64,000 bases of DNA, from the NCBI GenBank assembly GCA_004172865.1, contig SEBV01000008.1:21933-85932 (forward strand). Direction: 5' to 3'. This stretch comes from Gammaproteobacteria bacterium (GTDB taxonomy: Bacteria > Pseudomonadota > Gammaproteobacteria > Pseudomonadales > Cellvibrionaceae). Made by a program: the position numbers and the translations under genes. The first letter of the stretch is position 1. Each line of letters starts with the position of its first letter. Under the pieces are notes generated by a model that worked only from the letters and a program-made list of their open reading frames with translations, did no database searches and was not told the origin of the DNA. Shown here piece after piece: positions 26,300 to 35,495 of this stretch.

Positions 26300-27124
26300 A
26301 TGAAAAAATTTATTCAATGTGCTTTTTTTTCAACGGCAATGGTTGCAAGTGCTATAACACAAGCGCATAGCCTCTGGTTGTTGCCTTCAGAAACTAGCAA
26401 AGGCGGTAAAGGCGGATGGGTTACTTTTGATTTGGCCTTGTCCACAGAACTTTTTAATTTTGATTCTGGCGCTCCAAAATTGGGTGCTATTCAAGTGGCA
26501 GCTCCTAACGGAAGTTTTTCTGAAGTGCAAAACGCATTTGAAGGAAAGTTGCGCACCAGTTTTGATCTTGAAATTAATCAGCCTGGTACTTATAAAGTAT
26601 TTGTAACCAATAGCAGTTTAAATGCTCGCTGGGAAACTGCTGACGGGAAGCGCGGCTTTTGGCCCGCGCGCGGAGAAAAAGCTGATCCCGCGCAATTTTC
26701 TACGGCAGTTCCTAAAGATGCAAAAAATCTTGAAGTAACTCAATCGACTCGCCGCATAGAAACTTTCGTGACATTGGGTGCACCAAATAAAGATGCTTTG
26801 AAACCTACTAATCAAGGTTTGGAATTGGTGCCAGTAACTCATCCAAATGATTTAGCAGCAAGTGAACCGTCAGAATTTATATTTTTAATTGATGGCAAGC
26901 CTGCGGTCGGTGCAAAAATTGAAGTTGTCGAAGGTGGTAGTCGTTACCGACTTTCACCAGGTGAGCAAAGTTACGAAACTGATAAAAATGGTCGCGTAAA
27001 AATTCTATGGAAAAAAACCGGTATTTTTTGGTTGGGCGCTGAATACAAAGACAATAAGGCAACCAAACCTGCAACCGTTCGCTCAGGTAGTTACAGCGCA
27101 ACATTTGAAGTTTTGGCTGAATAA
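26300..27124 (+). CDS. DUF4198 periplasmic protein
   Basis: 274 residues with signal peptide (CAFFSTAMVASAITQAHS). It starts, as usual for DUF4198, with His right after the cleavage region (AHSLWLLPSE), which suggests metal binding by the mature N-terminus. Beta-rich domain with ETFVTLGAPNKDALK, GLELVPVTHPNDL, KPAVGAKIEVVEGGSRYRLS and a C-terminal FWLGAEY segment. DUF4198 proteins are often linked to nickel, cobalt or iron transport. Last gene of the piuC operon, with a strong terminator after it. Confidence 0.88.
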   Translation: MKKFIQCAFFSTAMVASAITQAHSLWLLPSETSKGGKGGWVTFDLALSTELFNFDSGAPKLGAIQVAAPNGSFSEVQNAFEGKLRTSFDLEINQPGTYKVFVTNSSLNARWETADGKRGFWPARGEKADPAQFSTAVPKDAKNLEVTQSTRRIETFVTLGAPNKDALKPTNQGLELVPVTHPNDLAASEPSEFIFLIDGKPAVGAKIEVVEGGSRYRLSPGEQSYETDKNGRVKILWKKTGIFWLGAEYKDNKATKPATVRSGSYSATFEVLAE

Positions 27125-27136
27125 ATTCAGTTGTTT

Positions 27137-27176
27137 AAAAAGCCCGAATCGATGTAAAAGTCGATTCGGGTTTTTT
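27137..27176 (+). terminator. Terminator of the piuC-DUF4198 operon
   Basis: Arms AAAGCCCGAATCGA and TCGATTCGGGTTTTTT with an 8-nt loop and a six-T tail. Confidence 0.93.
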
Positions 27177-27330
27177 GCGTTATACATGCAGTAGAATTCG
27201 TCGTAATCGCAACATTCTTTGCACAAAAATATGTGACAAAAAATGATAAAGTTGCCACCTGTAAAATTTTCGTTGAGCTTGTATAACAAGTTAATTTATT
27301 TCGTAATTTTTAATTTTTTGAGAAGTATTT

Positions 27331-28797
27331 ATGTCTAGATTGCTGACATCTATTGGTGAGTCATTTTCGTTCTTGCGTCGCCGTAGCATTAAAATATTTT
27401 TAGCTGTGTTGATAATCGCTATTGTCATCTGGAGATTCTTTTTTCACCAAAATGCAGATGCTAATAATTATTTAACTGCAACAGTGGAGCGTGGTGAAAT
27501 CCAAAATCTCGTTACAGCTATGGGCGTTTTGCAACCTCGTGATTATGTAGATGTGGGTGCGCAGGTTTCCGGCCAAGTTAAAAAACTGACGGTTGTGGTT
27601 GGGCAACAAGTGAAGTCCGGAGAATTACTTGCCGAAATCGATGCTACGGTTTACCGCGCAAAAGTAGATGGGATTCGTGCGCAATTATTAAATTTACAAG
27701 CCCAGCTTACTGATCGCCAAGCGCAATTGGTGCTTGCAAAAATTCGTGTTGATCGTCAGGAAAATTTATTTAAAGACGATGCGACCACCAAAGAAGCATT
27801 GCAAACTGCAGAGGCAAGTTATCAATCTGCGGGTGCACAATTAAAAGCCCTGCAAGCGCAATTACAACAAACTGAATCAAGTTTGCGCGCAGAAGAAGCC
27901 AACCTTGAATATGCACGCATTTACGCTCCTATCAGTGGAACTGTAGTTTCCATTACATCTCGTCAAGGTCAAACCTTGAACGCAAATCAGCAAGCGCCGA
28001 CGATTATGCGTATTGCTGATCTCTCCACCATGACAGTTCAAACGCAAGTTTCTGAGGCTGACATTGGTAAATTACATTTAGGTATGCCAGTTTATTTCAC
28101 GACTTTGGGCGGGCAGGATTATCGCTGGTATAGCAAGTTGGATCGGGTTGAACCAACGCCGCAAGTTACCAATAATGTTGTTCTCTACAATGCTTTATTT
28201 GAAGTGCCTAACGATAATAAAAGTTTAATGACCAGCATGACTACGCAAGTATTTTTTATCTCTGCGCAAGCGCGCGACATTTTAATTATTCCTGCATCGG
28301 CTTTAAATTTTAAGCCGCGCAAACCTGGTGAAACTGCGGATAAAAAATCTGCCCCGCAAGATCGCAAAGCTGGTGGTGAGCAAGCAAGCGCAAAAGAAAA
28401 TGAGAAAAGTGGAGCGCCAAATACCGAAGAAAATAAAGCGGTATCAGCATTTCAAAATAAAAAACCTGACGCACAGCAAGCTGTGGAACAATCTACGCAA
28501 GGTGCTGACGGTGAACGCAAACGTCGCCCGCGCAGAGGGCCGCCCGCAGCTGGCGAAGAAGTAAAATCCAGACCTGCTACCGTGCAAGTGATCGATGAAA
28601 AAGGCAATTTGACTGAGCGAAATATTGTTGTGGGCGTGAGTAACCGCGTGCAAGTGCAAGTGTTGGAAGGTCTACAAGAAGGTGAAAAAGTGGTATCGGG
28701 TTTACGTCAGGTTGAAAAATCAACCGGGGCGCAAGGTGCAGGCGGCGCAGCGATTGGTGCTCCTCCAGGTGCTGGTGGCGCGCGTCAAATGCGCTAA
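27331..28797 (+). CDS. MacA-like periplasmic adaptor of an ABC efflux pump
   Basis: 488 residues. N-terminal membrane anchor (IKIFLAVLIIAIVIWRFFF), then the HlyD/RND adaptor fold: barrel-sandwich halves (DYVDVGAQVSGQVKKLTVVV, YARIYAPISGTVVSITSRQG) around a coiled-coil hairpin (about 110-190, rich in Gln/Ala) and a beta-barrel domain (TMTVQTQVSEADIGKLHLGM). Unusually, about 85 residues of charged low-complexity sequence (about 330-415, rich in Lys/Glu/Gln/Pro) are inserted before the last domain. It leads an adaptor-MacB-OMF operon. MacAB-type pumps export macrolides, peptides, heme or, as PvdRT, siderophores. Confidence 0.9.
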   Translation: MSRLLTSIGESFSFLRRRSIKIFLAVLIIAIVIWRFFFHQNADANNYLTATVERGEIQNLVTAMGVLQPRDYVDVGAQVSGQVKKLTVVVGQQVKSGELLAEIDATVYRAKVDGIRAQLLNLQAQLTDRQAQLVLAKIRVDRQENLFKDDATTKEALQTAEASYQSAGAQLKALQAQLQQTESSLRAEEANLEYARIYAPISGTVVSITSRQGQTLNANQQAPTIMRIADLSTMTVQTQVSEADIGKLHLGMPVYFTTLGGQDYRWYSKLDRVEPTPQVTNNVVLYNALFEVPNDNKSLMTSMTTQVFFISAQARDILIIPASALNFKPRKPGETADKKSAPQDRKAGGEQASAKENEKSGAPNTEENKAVSAFQNKKPDAQQAVEQSTQGADGERKRRPRRGPPAAGEEVKSRPATVQVIDEKGNLTERNIVVGVSNRVQVQVLEGLQEGEKVVSGLRQVEKSTGAQGAGGAAIGAPPGAGGARQMR

Positions 28798-28842
28798 TCC
28801 CGATTCAATTTTTGTTGCTCTTATTTGCATGTTGATTAACTT

Positions 28843-30777
28843 ATGACTGATAAAACCCCATTAATTAAATTGGTCGGCGTTACCAAAAGTTTCCAGAATG
28901 GAGATTTGGAAACGCAGGTCTTGCACGGTATTGACGTAGAAATTTATCCCGGAGAATTTGTTGCCATCATGGGGCAATCAGGTTCCGGTAAATCTACATT
29001 GATGAATATTTTGGGCTGTTTGGATAAACCCTCGCGCGGCGAATATTATTTTTCCGGGCGGAATGTTTCCAGTTTGGATGCCGATGAGCTTGCGCAATTG
29101 CGCCGTGAAGCGTTTGGATTTGTATTTCAAAGTTACAATTTATTAGCTGGCGCAACCGCCTGCGAAAACGTAGAAATGCCCGCAACTTATTCGGGCATGT
29201 CACCACATGCCCGTCGTGAACGCGCCAGTGAACTATTAGGTTCGCTGGGTTTGTTTGCTCGCTTGAATCATCGCCCCAATCAATTATCCGGTGGACAACA
29301 GCAGCGTGTTTCTATTGCACGCGCGCTTATGAATGGCGGCCAAATTATTTTGGCTGACGAACCCACCGGCGCATTGGATAGTAACAGCGGCAAAGATGTA
29401 ATGAAGCTGCTCAAGAATTTATCCGAGCAGGGCCACACCATTATTTTAATTACGCACGATGCGCATGTTGCTGCCCATGCGCAACGCACTATCGAAATTA
29501 GCGACGGTTTAATCGTAGCTGATCCCGGCCCCAGCGAAGTTATTCATCCGCCGATTAATGAACACAGGTTGCACGGCGAGCCGAGTTTTTCTACAGAAAT
29601 TCTCGAAGGAACAAAAACGGCTTTTCGCTCATTGCACAGTAATATTTTCCGTACCATTTTAACCTTGCTTGGAATTGTAATTGGTGTTGGCTCGGTAATT
29701 ACCATGCTCGCTATTGGTGACGGTGCGAAAAAAGCGGTGGTGGATAGTATCAGTGCAATGGGTACCAATTTATTGCTGGTGCGCCCCGGCGCGCTCGATC
29801 AACGTCGCGCATTTGATATTCAAACACTGGTTCCGGCCGATGTAGTGGCGATAAATAATTTACCCAACGTCGCTGCGGCATTGCCTGAACTCACCGGTAA
29901 TTACACGCTGCGCTACGGTAATGTGGATGTTACTACCGATGTAAATGCCACAGGATTTAAATATCCACTCGTGCGCAAATGGGATATAGCGACGGGGACT
30001 TTTTTTACGCAGGATGATGAAGATACCTTTGCAACTATTGCAGTGCTCGGAAAAACCGTAGCGCGAAAATTGTTTGCGCAGGATGACCCGCTAGGAAAAT
30101 TTATTATCGTCAATAATGTTTTATTTCAAGTGATTGGCGTCATGGCTGAACGCGGTGCGGATGCTGGCGGGCAAGATCAGGATGACCGCATCATGGTTCC
30201 TTACACCACTGGCAGCTTGCGAATTTTTGGTCGCCGCTACTTACGTAATGTCACTATTTCTGTTGATGACGAACAGCATATGGATGATGTGCAGGCGTCG
30301 GTAACTACGCTATTAACTGAGCGTCACGGCGTATTGGATTTTAACATTCGCAACATGGCGTCTTTAATTGATACTTTATCCGCTACACAAAACACCATGA
30401 CTATTTTGCTAGGTTCTATCGCGGCAATTTCGCTTTTGGTAGGCGGCATAGGTGTTATGAATATTATGCTAGTGAGCGTGACCGAACGCACGCGCGAAAT
30501 TGGCGTGCGTATGGCGACGGGTGCGCGCACACGAAATATTATGCAACAATTTTTAATCGAAGCTTTAGTAGTGTCCGCACTGGGCGGTCTCATCGGCGTT
30601 ATTCTAGGTTTGCTATGTGCTGCGATTGTCGGGCGTTTTGGTATGCCTATCGACTATTCGATTGCACCTGTGGTACTTGCATTTAGCTGTGCATTTTTAA
30701 CCGGATTAATTTTCGGTTTCTTACCAGCGCGCAAAGCAGCGCGATTAAATCCCGTTACCGCGCTGGCGTCGGAGTAA
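28843..30777 (+). CDS. MacB-like ABC transporter, fused ATPase and permease
   Basis: 644 residues in the MacB order. ATPase at about 1-230: Walker [10 protein letters not shown], signature LSGGQQQR, Walker [14 protein letters not shown]-loop ITHD. First membrane helix near 270 ([20 protein letters not shown]), large periplasmic MacB domain, then three C-terminal helices with FtsX features ([30 protein letters not shown] [34 protein letters not shown]). Lies 45 bp after the adaptor and 3 bp before the outer-membrane factor, so the three genes form a complete tripartite pump. Substrate unknown; the iron setting suggests siderophore recycling. Confidence 0.94.
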   Translation: MTDKTPLIKLVGVTKSFQNGDLETQVLHGIDVEIYPGEFVAIMGQSGSGKSTLMNILGCLDKPSRGEYYFSGRNVSSLDADELAQLRREAFGFVFQSYNLLAGATACENVEMPATYSGMSPHARRERASELLGSLGLFARLNHRPNQLSGGQQQRVSIARALMNGGQIILADEPTGALDSNSGKDVMKLLKNLSEQGHTIILITHDAHVAAHAQRTIEISDGLIVADPGPSEVIHPPINEHRLHGEPSFSTEILEGTKTAFRSLHSNIFRTILTLLGIVIGVGSVITMLAIGDGAKKAVVDSISAMGTNLLLVRPGALDQRRAFDIQTLVPADVVAINNLPNVAAALPELTGNYTLRYGNVDVTTDVNATGFKYPLVRKWDIATGTFFTQDDEDTFATIAVLGKTVARKLFAQDDPLGKFIIVNNVLFQVIGVMAERGADAGGQDQDDRIMVPYTTGSLRIFGRRYLRNVTISVDDEQHMDDVQASVTTLLTERHGVLDFNIRNMASLIDTLSATQNTMTILLGSIAAISLLVGGIGVMNIMLVSVTERTREIGVRMATGARTRNIMQQFLIEALVVSALGGLIGVILGLLCAAIVGRFGMPIDYSIAPVVLAFSCAFLTGLIFGFLPARKAARLNPVTALASE

Positions 30778-30780
30778 GTC

Positions 30781-32175
30781 ATGAAATTTAAAAAATATTT
30801 ATCGATTAGTGTAATAAGTCTTGCAGCCAGCACTTTAGTCGCCTGTTCATCTATGGATGAAATACCTAAAACCAATATTGAATATGCTCCGGTTTGGGAA
30901 TATGCACCGCGCACTGAGGCTGCAATTGCGATAGAAAATGATTGGTGGAAAGCGTTTGAATCCACTCAACTAACGCAACTAGTTGAGCTTGCGCAGAAAA
31001 AAAATCCTGACATTATTATTGCCAGCGAACATGTGCGACAAGCTGAGTTGCAAATGAAAATTGCCAATGCGAGTTTGTTTCCATCGCTAGGTTTAAGTGC
31101 GTCCAGCGGCGAACGTCGCGCTAAAGTCGACGGTGGTGATTGGAGTAATTCTGGCTCAACCAGCGCTGGCTTGAGCGCTAATTACGAAATAGATTTGTGG
31201 GGCGGCGAAATGGCAAATCGCCATGCTGCTGGCTCTAGTTTCAGGGCAACCCAGTATGCAAATGAGGCATCGCGTTTAAGTATCGCCGCGGGCGTGGCAA
31301 CGGCCTGGTTCAATTATTTGGCGTTGCAAGAACGACTTGAAACGGCAAAGAAAAACGTTGAAATCGCCGAGCGTATCCAACGCATTGTGGATTCACTTTA
31401 TCGCAATGGCGCGGCCAACGCGGCCGATGTTGCGGCACAAAGAACGAATTTATTATCGCAACAAAATGCGCTTTTACCTTTGCAATTACAGCTCGACCAA
31501 ACACGTGCGGCTATTGCCTTATTGGAAGGGCAAATTCCGCAAGCTTATCAATTAGCTAACGAAAAAATTCTTGATATAAAAATTCCCGACATCAAAGCAG
31601 GTGTGCCTGCCGATGTAATAACCCGACGCCCGGATGTTGCAAGTTCGGAAGCACAGCTACAAGCCTCATCTGCAAATGTTTATGCAGCGCGCATAGCGTT
31701 GTTACCCAGCTTTTCGTTAAGCGGCAATATGGGTAAATCGGCGAGTGAATTATTTGCCTTAAATCCCGCTACACAAAGTGCAGGTTGGAGTCTGGGTATT
31801 GCGCAAACTATTTTTGCGGGTGGTCGTTATGTTAATCAAATTAAAATCAGCGAATCGCGCCGTGTCGAATTGGTCGAACAATATCGCAAAGTCATTTTGA
31901 CGGCATTGCAGGAAGTTGATGATGCACTCAACCGCGTTAATATTACCCGGCAGCAGGAAGTTAATCAGCAAAATATCGTAGAGCAATCTGCGCGAAGTTT
32001 GCGTTTAAACGAAACACGCTACCGCGAAGGAGAAATTGATTTGCAATCTTTGCTGGATTCACAACGCAGTTTATTCCAGTCGCAAGACTCACTTGTGCAG
32101 CAGCGTCTCGCGCGTTTAAAAGCCAGTGTAGATTTATATAAAGCTCTAGGTGGTGGTTGGCAAAATCCGCAGTAA
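30781..32175 (+). CDS. Outer-membrane efflux lipoprotein (NodT/OprM family)
   Basis: 464 residues. Lipobox at STLVACSS gives a lipidated outer-membrane factor. The two TolC-type repeats are visible: WWKAFESTQLTQLVELAQKK at the N-terminus; ANYEIDLWGGEMANRHAAGS as the conserved barrel strand; ADVITRRPDVASSEAQLQAS and SWSLGIAQTIF-like GWSLGIAQTIFAGGR in the second half; final YREGEIDLQSLLDSQRSLF. It completes the MacA-MacB pump and ends in a terminator. Confidence 0.95.
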   Translation: MKFKKYLSISVISLAASTLVACSSMDEIPKTNIEYAPVWEYAPRTEAAIAIENDWWKAFESTQLTQLVELAQKKNPDIIIASEHVRQAELQMKIANASLFPSLGLSASSGERRAKVDGGDWSNSGSTSAGLSANYEIDLWGGEMANRHAAGSSFRATQYANEASRLSIAAGVATAWFNYLALQERLETAKKNVEIAERIQRIVDSLYRNGAANAADVAAQRTNLLSQQNALLPLQLQLDQTRAAIALLEGQIPQAYQLANEKILDIKIPDIKAGVPADVITRRPDVASSEAQLQASSANVYAARIALLPSFSLSGNMGKSASELFALNPATQSAGWSLGIAQTIFAGGRYVNQIKISESRRVELVEQYRKVILTALQEVDDALNRVNITRQQEVNQQNIVEQSARSLRLNETRYREGEIDLQSLLDSQRSLFQSQDSLVQQRLARLKASVDLYKALGGGWQNPQ

Positions 32176-32201
32176 AGGCTAAAAGCCCTTTCATAAGATC
32201 T

Positions 32202-32238
32202 AAAAAAAACCGGATGTAAAAATTACATTCGGCTTTTT
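32202..32238 (+). terminator. Terminator of the MacAB-OMF operon
   Basis: Imperfect stem (AACCGGATGTAA with TTACATTCGGCT) preceded by an A-run and followed by six T. Confidence 0.85.
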
Positions 32239-32240
32239 TA

Positions 32241-32571
32241 TGCGAACTCAAATAACGATTCTAAATGGTGCAGCTAAAGGAGCAATGCACCGTACAAATA
32301 CGTATTGTGGCGCTTGCATAAACGATTTTATTGGTTTTATACGGTTTTTGAGCTGGCACTTTTTATGCTTCATCTAATATGTGTTTACGTTAAAAGGAGT
32401 ATTGTTATCGTATTAAAATAGCTAACTTAAAAACAAGCTACTTGTTTTTTCTCGCCAATTGTTGGCGATTGTTATTAACAACTTTAGGATGCGGTGTGCT
32501 GTTTTGGCGATGGTCGCCATCGTTAAATGGAGTTACACGTTAAGGATGCTTTCAGGGAAACTGTATGGAAT
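32241..32571. other. 331-bp region without a clear gene
   Basis: Contains two small inverted repeats, CGCCAA/TTGGCG (about 32455-32470) and TGGCGA/TCGCCA (about 32503-32518), and an AAAGGAG ribosome-site-like sequence near 32393 with no convincing frame after it. A 32-codon frame from about 32487 runs into the terminator and is probably chance. A small RNA is possible but not shown. Confidence 0.35.
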
Positions 32572-32600
32572 AAAAAAGCCTGCATGAAGCAGGCTTTTTT
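32572..32600. terminator. Terminator after ETF-QO gene
   Basis: Perfect arms AAAAAAGCCTGC and GCAGGCTTTTTT around ATGAA. It is symmetrical and lies 24 bp downstream of the minus-strand stop codon at 32624. Confidence 0.9.
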
Positions 32601-32623
32601 ATTGTCAGAAAAATAATTGAAAA

Positions 32624-34261
32624 TCACATCGCCGAATAATTCGGCCCGCCACCACCTTCCGGTGTTACCCACTGAATATTTTGAGTGGGATCTTTAATGT
32701 CACAAGTTTTACAGTGCACGCAATTTTGCGAATTGATCTGGAATTTTTTCTCGCCGTTCGCCGCTTCAATAATCTCGTAAACACCCGCCGGACAATAACG
32801 TTGCGCGGGCTCATCAAATTTCGGAAGGTTGATTGCCAAAGGAACTGACGGATCTTTTAATTGCAAATGACAAGGTTGATTTTCAACATGATTTGTATTG
32901 GATAAGTAGACCGATGATAATTTATCAAAGCTCAGTTTATTATCGGGTTTAGGATAATTAATTTTTTTACATTCACTCGCCAATTGTAATTGGCTGTGAT
33001 CGGCTTTTTTATTGTGTAAAGTCCACGGCAGTTTCCCCCGCAATGTCATATCAATAAATGAATATGCGCTACCTAAAATCGCCCCGAATTTCTGCTGCGC
33101 CGGGCCTACATTGCGTTGTTCATAAAGCTCTTCATAAGCCCATGATTTTTTGTATTCAGTTTCATATTCGCTTAATGAATCATTGCTGCGGCCTGCAGAA
33201 AGTGCTTTAACGATCACCTCTGCACCAATGATTCCACTTTTCATTGCGGTATGGCTGCCTTTAATTTTAGTAAAATTTAACGTGCCTGCGTCGTCGCCCA
33301 ACAATAAGCCGCCACTAAAAAACATTTGTGGCAGCGATTGAATGCCGCCTTTAACTATTGCGCGCGCACCGTAGGCAATACGCTCGCCGCCGCTTAAATA
33401 TTTTGCAATGGCGGGGTGATGTTTGAACCGCTGGAATTCATCAAACGGGCTGAGATGGGTATTGCTATAGCAGAGGTCAGTAATTAACCCCACGCTAATT
33501 TGTGAATCATTCATGTGATATAAAAATCCACCGCCACTGGTATTGGTTTCACTCAAGGGCCAACCCAGTGAATGCATCACCAAGCCTTCATTGTGCTGAT
33601 CGGCGGGCACACGCCAAATTTCCTTAATACCAATCGAATAATGCTGCGGGTCTTTGCCTTCATTTAAATTGAAGTGTGCGATTAAACTTTTACCAAGATG
33701 TCCGCGAGCACCTTCGCAAAATAATGTGTATTTGCCATGCAGTTCTATTCCTTCCACAAATTCAGGTTTTTCACTGCCATCTGCAGCGCGGCCCATATCG
33801 CCCGTAATTACACCGCCAACGCTGCCATCATCACGAAACAGCACTTGTTCTGCAGCAAATCCTGGGAATATATCCACGCCTAAATTGGTTGCCTGTTCGG
33901 CAAGCCATTGGCACAGCTTGCCGAGGCTAATGATGAAATTGCCATGGTTATGTACGGTGTGTGGCAATAGGGCATTGGGGATTTGAATGGATTTTTCTGC
34001 GGAGGTAAAAAAACGCCAATCTTCATTGGTGACTGCTGTGTCTAAAGGAGCGCCCTGAGACTTCCAATCGGGAAATAATTCGTTTAATGCGCGCGGTTCA
34101 AATACCGCGCCAGACATAATATGCGCGCCAACTTCAGCGCCTTTTTCGAGTAGGCACACGCTGACATTGGCATCAAGTTGGCGTAAGCGACAGGCGGCAG
34201 CTAAACCTGCTGGGCCAGCACCAATAATAACGACGTCATAATGCATTTGTTCGCGAGCCAT
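32624..34261 (-). CDS. Electron transfer flavoprotein-ubiquinone oxidoreductase
   Basis: 545-residue inner-membrane-associated enzyme passing electrons from ETF to ubiquinone. N-terminal FAD-binding GxGxxG in VVIIGAGPAGLAAACRLRQL; second flavin motif GGLLLGDDAGTLNFTKIKGS; quinone-site region in the middle. The C-terminal ferredoxin-like domain carries the 4Fe-4S cysteines: one in YCPAGVYEI and three in CVHCKTC, with the final VTPEGGGGPNYSAM typical of the family. Full length. It is transcribed alone; the partner genes etfB and etfA are about 16 kb away at 50031-51716. Confidence 0.97.
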   Translation of the reverse strand: MAREQMHYDVVIIGAGPAGLAAACRLRQLDANVSVCLLEKGAEVGAHIMSGAVFEPRALNELFPDWKSQGAPLDTAVTNEDWRFFTSAEKSIQIPNALLPHTVHNHGNFIISLGKLCQWLAEQATNLGVDIFPGFAAEQVLFRDDGSVGGVITGDMGRAADGSEKPEFVEGIELHGKYTLFCEGARGHLGKSLIAHFNLNEGKDPQHYSIGIKEIWRVPADQHNEGLVMHSLGWPLSETNTSGGGFLYHMNDSQISVGLITDLCYSNTHLSPFDEFQRFKHHPAIAKYLSGGERIAYGARAIVKGGIQSLPQMFFSGGLLLGDDAGTLNFTKIKGSHTAMKSGIIGAEVIVKALSAGRSNDSLSEYETEYKKSWAYEELYEQRNVGPAQQKFGAILGSAYSFIDMTLRGKLPWTLHNKKADHSQLQLASECKKINYPKPDNKLSFDKLSSVYLSNTNHVENQPCHLQLKDPSVPLAINLPKFDEPAQRYCPAGVYEIIEAANGEKKFQINSQNCVHCKTCDIKDPTQNIQWVTPEGGGGPNYSAM

Positions 34262-34429
34262 AGGAATTCCTATTGTTAAGAAGGGTCAACAATTTACGGC
34301 GGCATTATAGAGGAAAAAAAAGTGTTTCTGCTGGATCGAGACTTATGAATATTTGTTGATGTAGTACTGAGAAAGAAATTGGCTTGCGGGGATTTAAACG
34401 ATTTATCTTTATACTTTATTGAGGCAAAT

Positions 34430-34458
34430 AAAAAGGCCGCTCACTGACGGCCTTTTTT
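34430..34458 (-). terminator. Terminator after the Ala-rich lipoprotein gene
   Basis: Arms AAAAAGGCCG and CGGCCTTTTT around CTCACTGA, with a T-run on both strands. It lies 25 bp beyond the minus-strand stop. Confidence 0.88.
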
Positions 34459-34482
34459 AACTCGAAAACGAGTCAGCTGTTA

Positions 34483-34743
34483 TTACTGAGCAGCAGCAGA
34501 TGACGCGGCTTCTGCAGCAGCAGACGTAGCAGCATCGGCAGCAGAAGTAGCAGCTGCAGCAGCAGATGTAGCGGTATCAGCAGCAGCTTCAGCAGTTTGA
34601 GCAGCAGATTCTGCGGCTGCAGCTGGAGCTTCAGCAACTGGTGCTGGAGCAGGAGCTTCAACTGGTGCAGCTTCTTTTTTAGCGCAACCAGCCAATAGGC
34701 CAGCAGCAAGGATAAATGATGCAACGATTTGAATAGTTTTCAT
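34483..34743 (-). CDS. Small Ala/Ser-rich lipoprotein
   Basis: 86 residues from the ATG at 34743. Signal peptide with lipobox LLAGC (KTIQIVASFILAAGLLAGC). The mature protein is nearly all low complexity: a Pro/Ala/Glu stretch (about 24-45), then repeats of AAADTATSAAAAATSAADAA type to the end. It resembles small helical lipoproteins of the Lpp/OprI style in size and Ala heptad-like composition, but has no C-terminal Lys for peptidoglycan linkage. The DNA is a run of GCA/GCT/TCT-type triplets prone to slippage. An upstream extension to 34974 has no signal peptide and is not credible. Confidence 0.8.
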   Translation of the reverse strand: MKTIQIVASFILAAGLLAGCAKKEAAPVEAPAPAPVAEAPAAAAESAAQTAEAAADTATSAAAAATSAADAATSAAAEAASSAAAQ

Positions 34744-34959
34744 GGTGTGCTCCGTCAGTATGGGGACAATGTTTGAAATTAACGGACTAATTTTTTCGAC
34801 TTCTAGGATAAGAACTAGGCCCGTGAAAAAGAGTGTATATTTTTGCAAACAATATGAACAGGGGTTAGCTATAAGTAGTTGCTCATTTTCGCTAGAATAG
34901 CCCCAATTTGGCGCTATTTTGGCAGACAGAGATTCATTTTTGAACAGATTGGAGTGGTT

Positions 34960-35160
34960 ATGACAGAAGAACAATTTGAAATGTGGTCGCTTTATATCTG
35001 TGTGGGCGGGCTAATTGGTTTTATGATTTTCATTGTATGGGATTTGGCGAAAAAATCTAAAGCGGGAAAATTTGGAACATTTATTCTATTTCTAGCGCTT
35101 GGCTTGGGCTTATTGGGTTTTATCATCAAAACAGTGTTGGTTTCTACGCTTGAGAACTAA
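34960..35160 (+). CDS. DUF2788 small membrane protein
   Basis: 66 residues from the ATG at 34960 (GGAG 6 nt upstream). Two membrane helices: LYICVGGLIGFMIFIVWDLA and FGTFILFLALGLGLLGFIIK, joined by a basic loop (KKSKAGK). N-terminal MTEEQFE and overall layout match DUF2788 proteins, common and uncharacterised in gammaproteobacteria. The divergent neighbour is the Ala-rich lipoprotein gene. Confidence 0.85.
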   Translation: MTEEQFEMWSLYICVGGLIGFMIFIVWDLAKKSKAGKFGTFILFLALGLGLLGFIIKTVLVSTLEN

Positions 35161-35163
35161 TCA

Positions 35164-35253
35164 AGCATATATCTACGAGTCACCCTTAGTTGACTCTAGA
35201 TGCTTTTCTTCTAAAGTTAGAGTGGTTGTTAACTTTACATATTGAGTACTCAA
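35164..35253 (+). terminator. Two hairpins after the DUF2788 gene
   Basis: First stem pairs AGCAT-CTA-GAGTCA with TGACTC-TAG-ATGCT (35164-35205, one bulge) and ends in TTTTCTT, a likely terminator. A second stem, AAAGTTA/TAACTTT, follows around 35213-35236. The rest up to 35495 shows nothing recognisable apart from the ribosome site (GAAGGA) of the next gene. Confidence 0.6.
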
Positions 35254-35495
35254 CTGATAGTTAACCAAAAGAAAAGTTTACGAGTGTAAATCAGGATGTT
35301 TAGCCGGTAGTGCGCTGTTAGACTCAGCCCGCAATTTGGGTGCAACTATTGAGTTATCCGTTGTCCGAGATATTAATCGGGCGCTCACGTCAAAAAATAA
35401 TGCTTATCCATTAATTCAAAATATGCCGGCGCTCCCAGTCCTGAACATATTGCATCTCCCATTTATCCAAAATTTTTTCTGTAGAAGGAATCAGT

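Noticed and set aside
32487..32585. 32-codon frame before the ETF-QO terminator
   Set aside because: No ribosome site of quality, and it ends inside the terminator stem.
34473..34724. A Leu-rich frame opposite the lipoprotein gene
   Set aside because: It is produced by reading the Ala-codon repeat in another frame; composition (His/Leu/Gln only) is an artefact.
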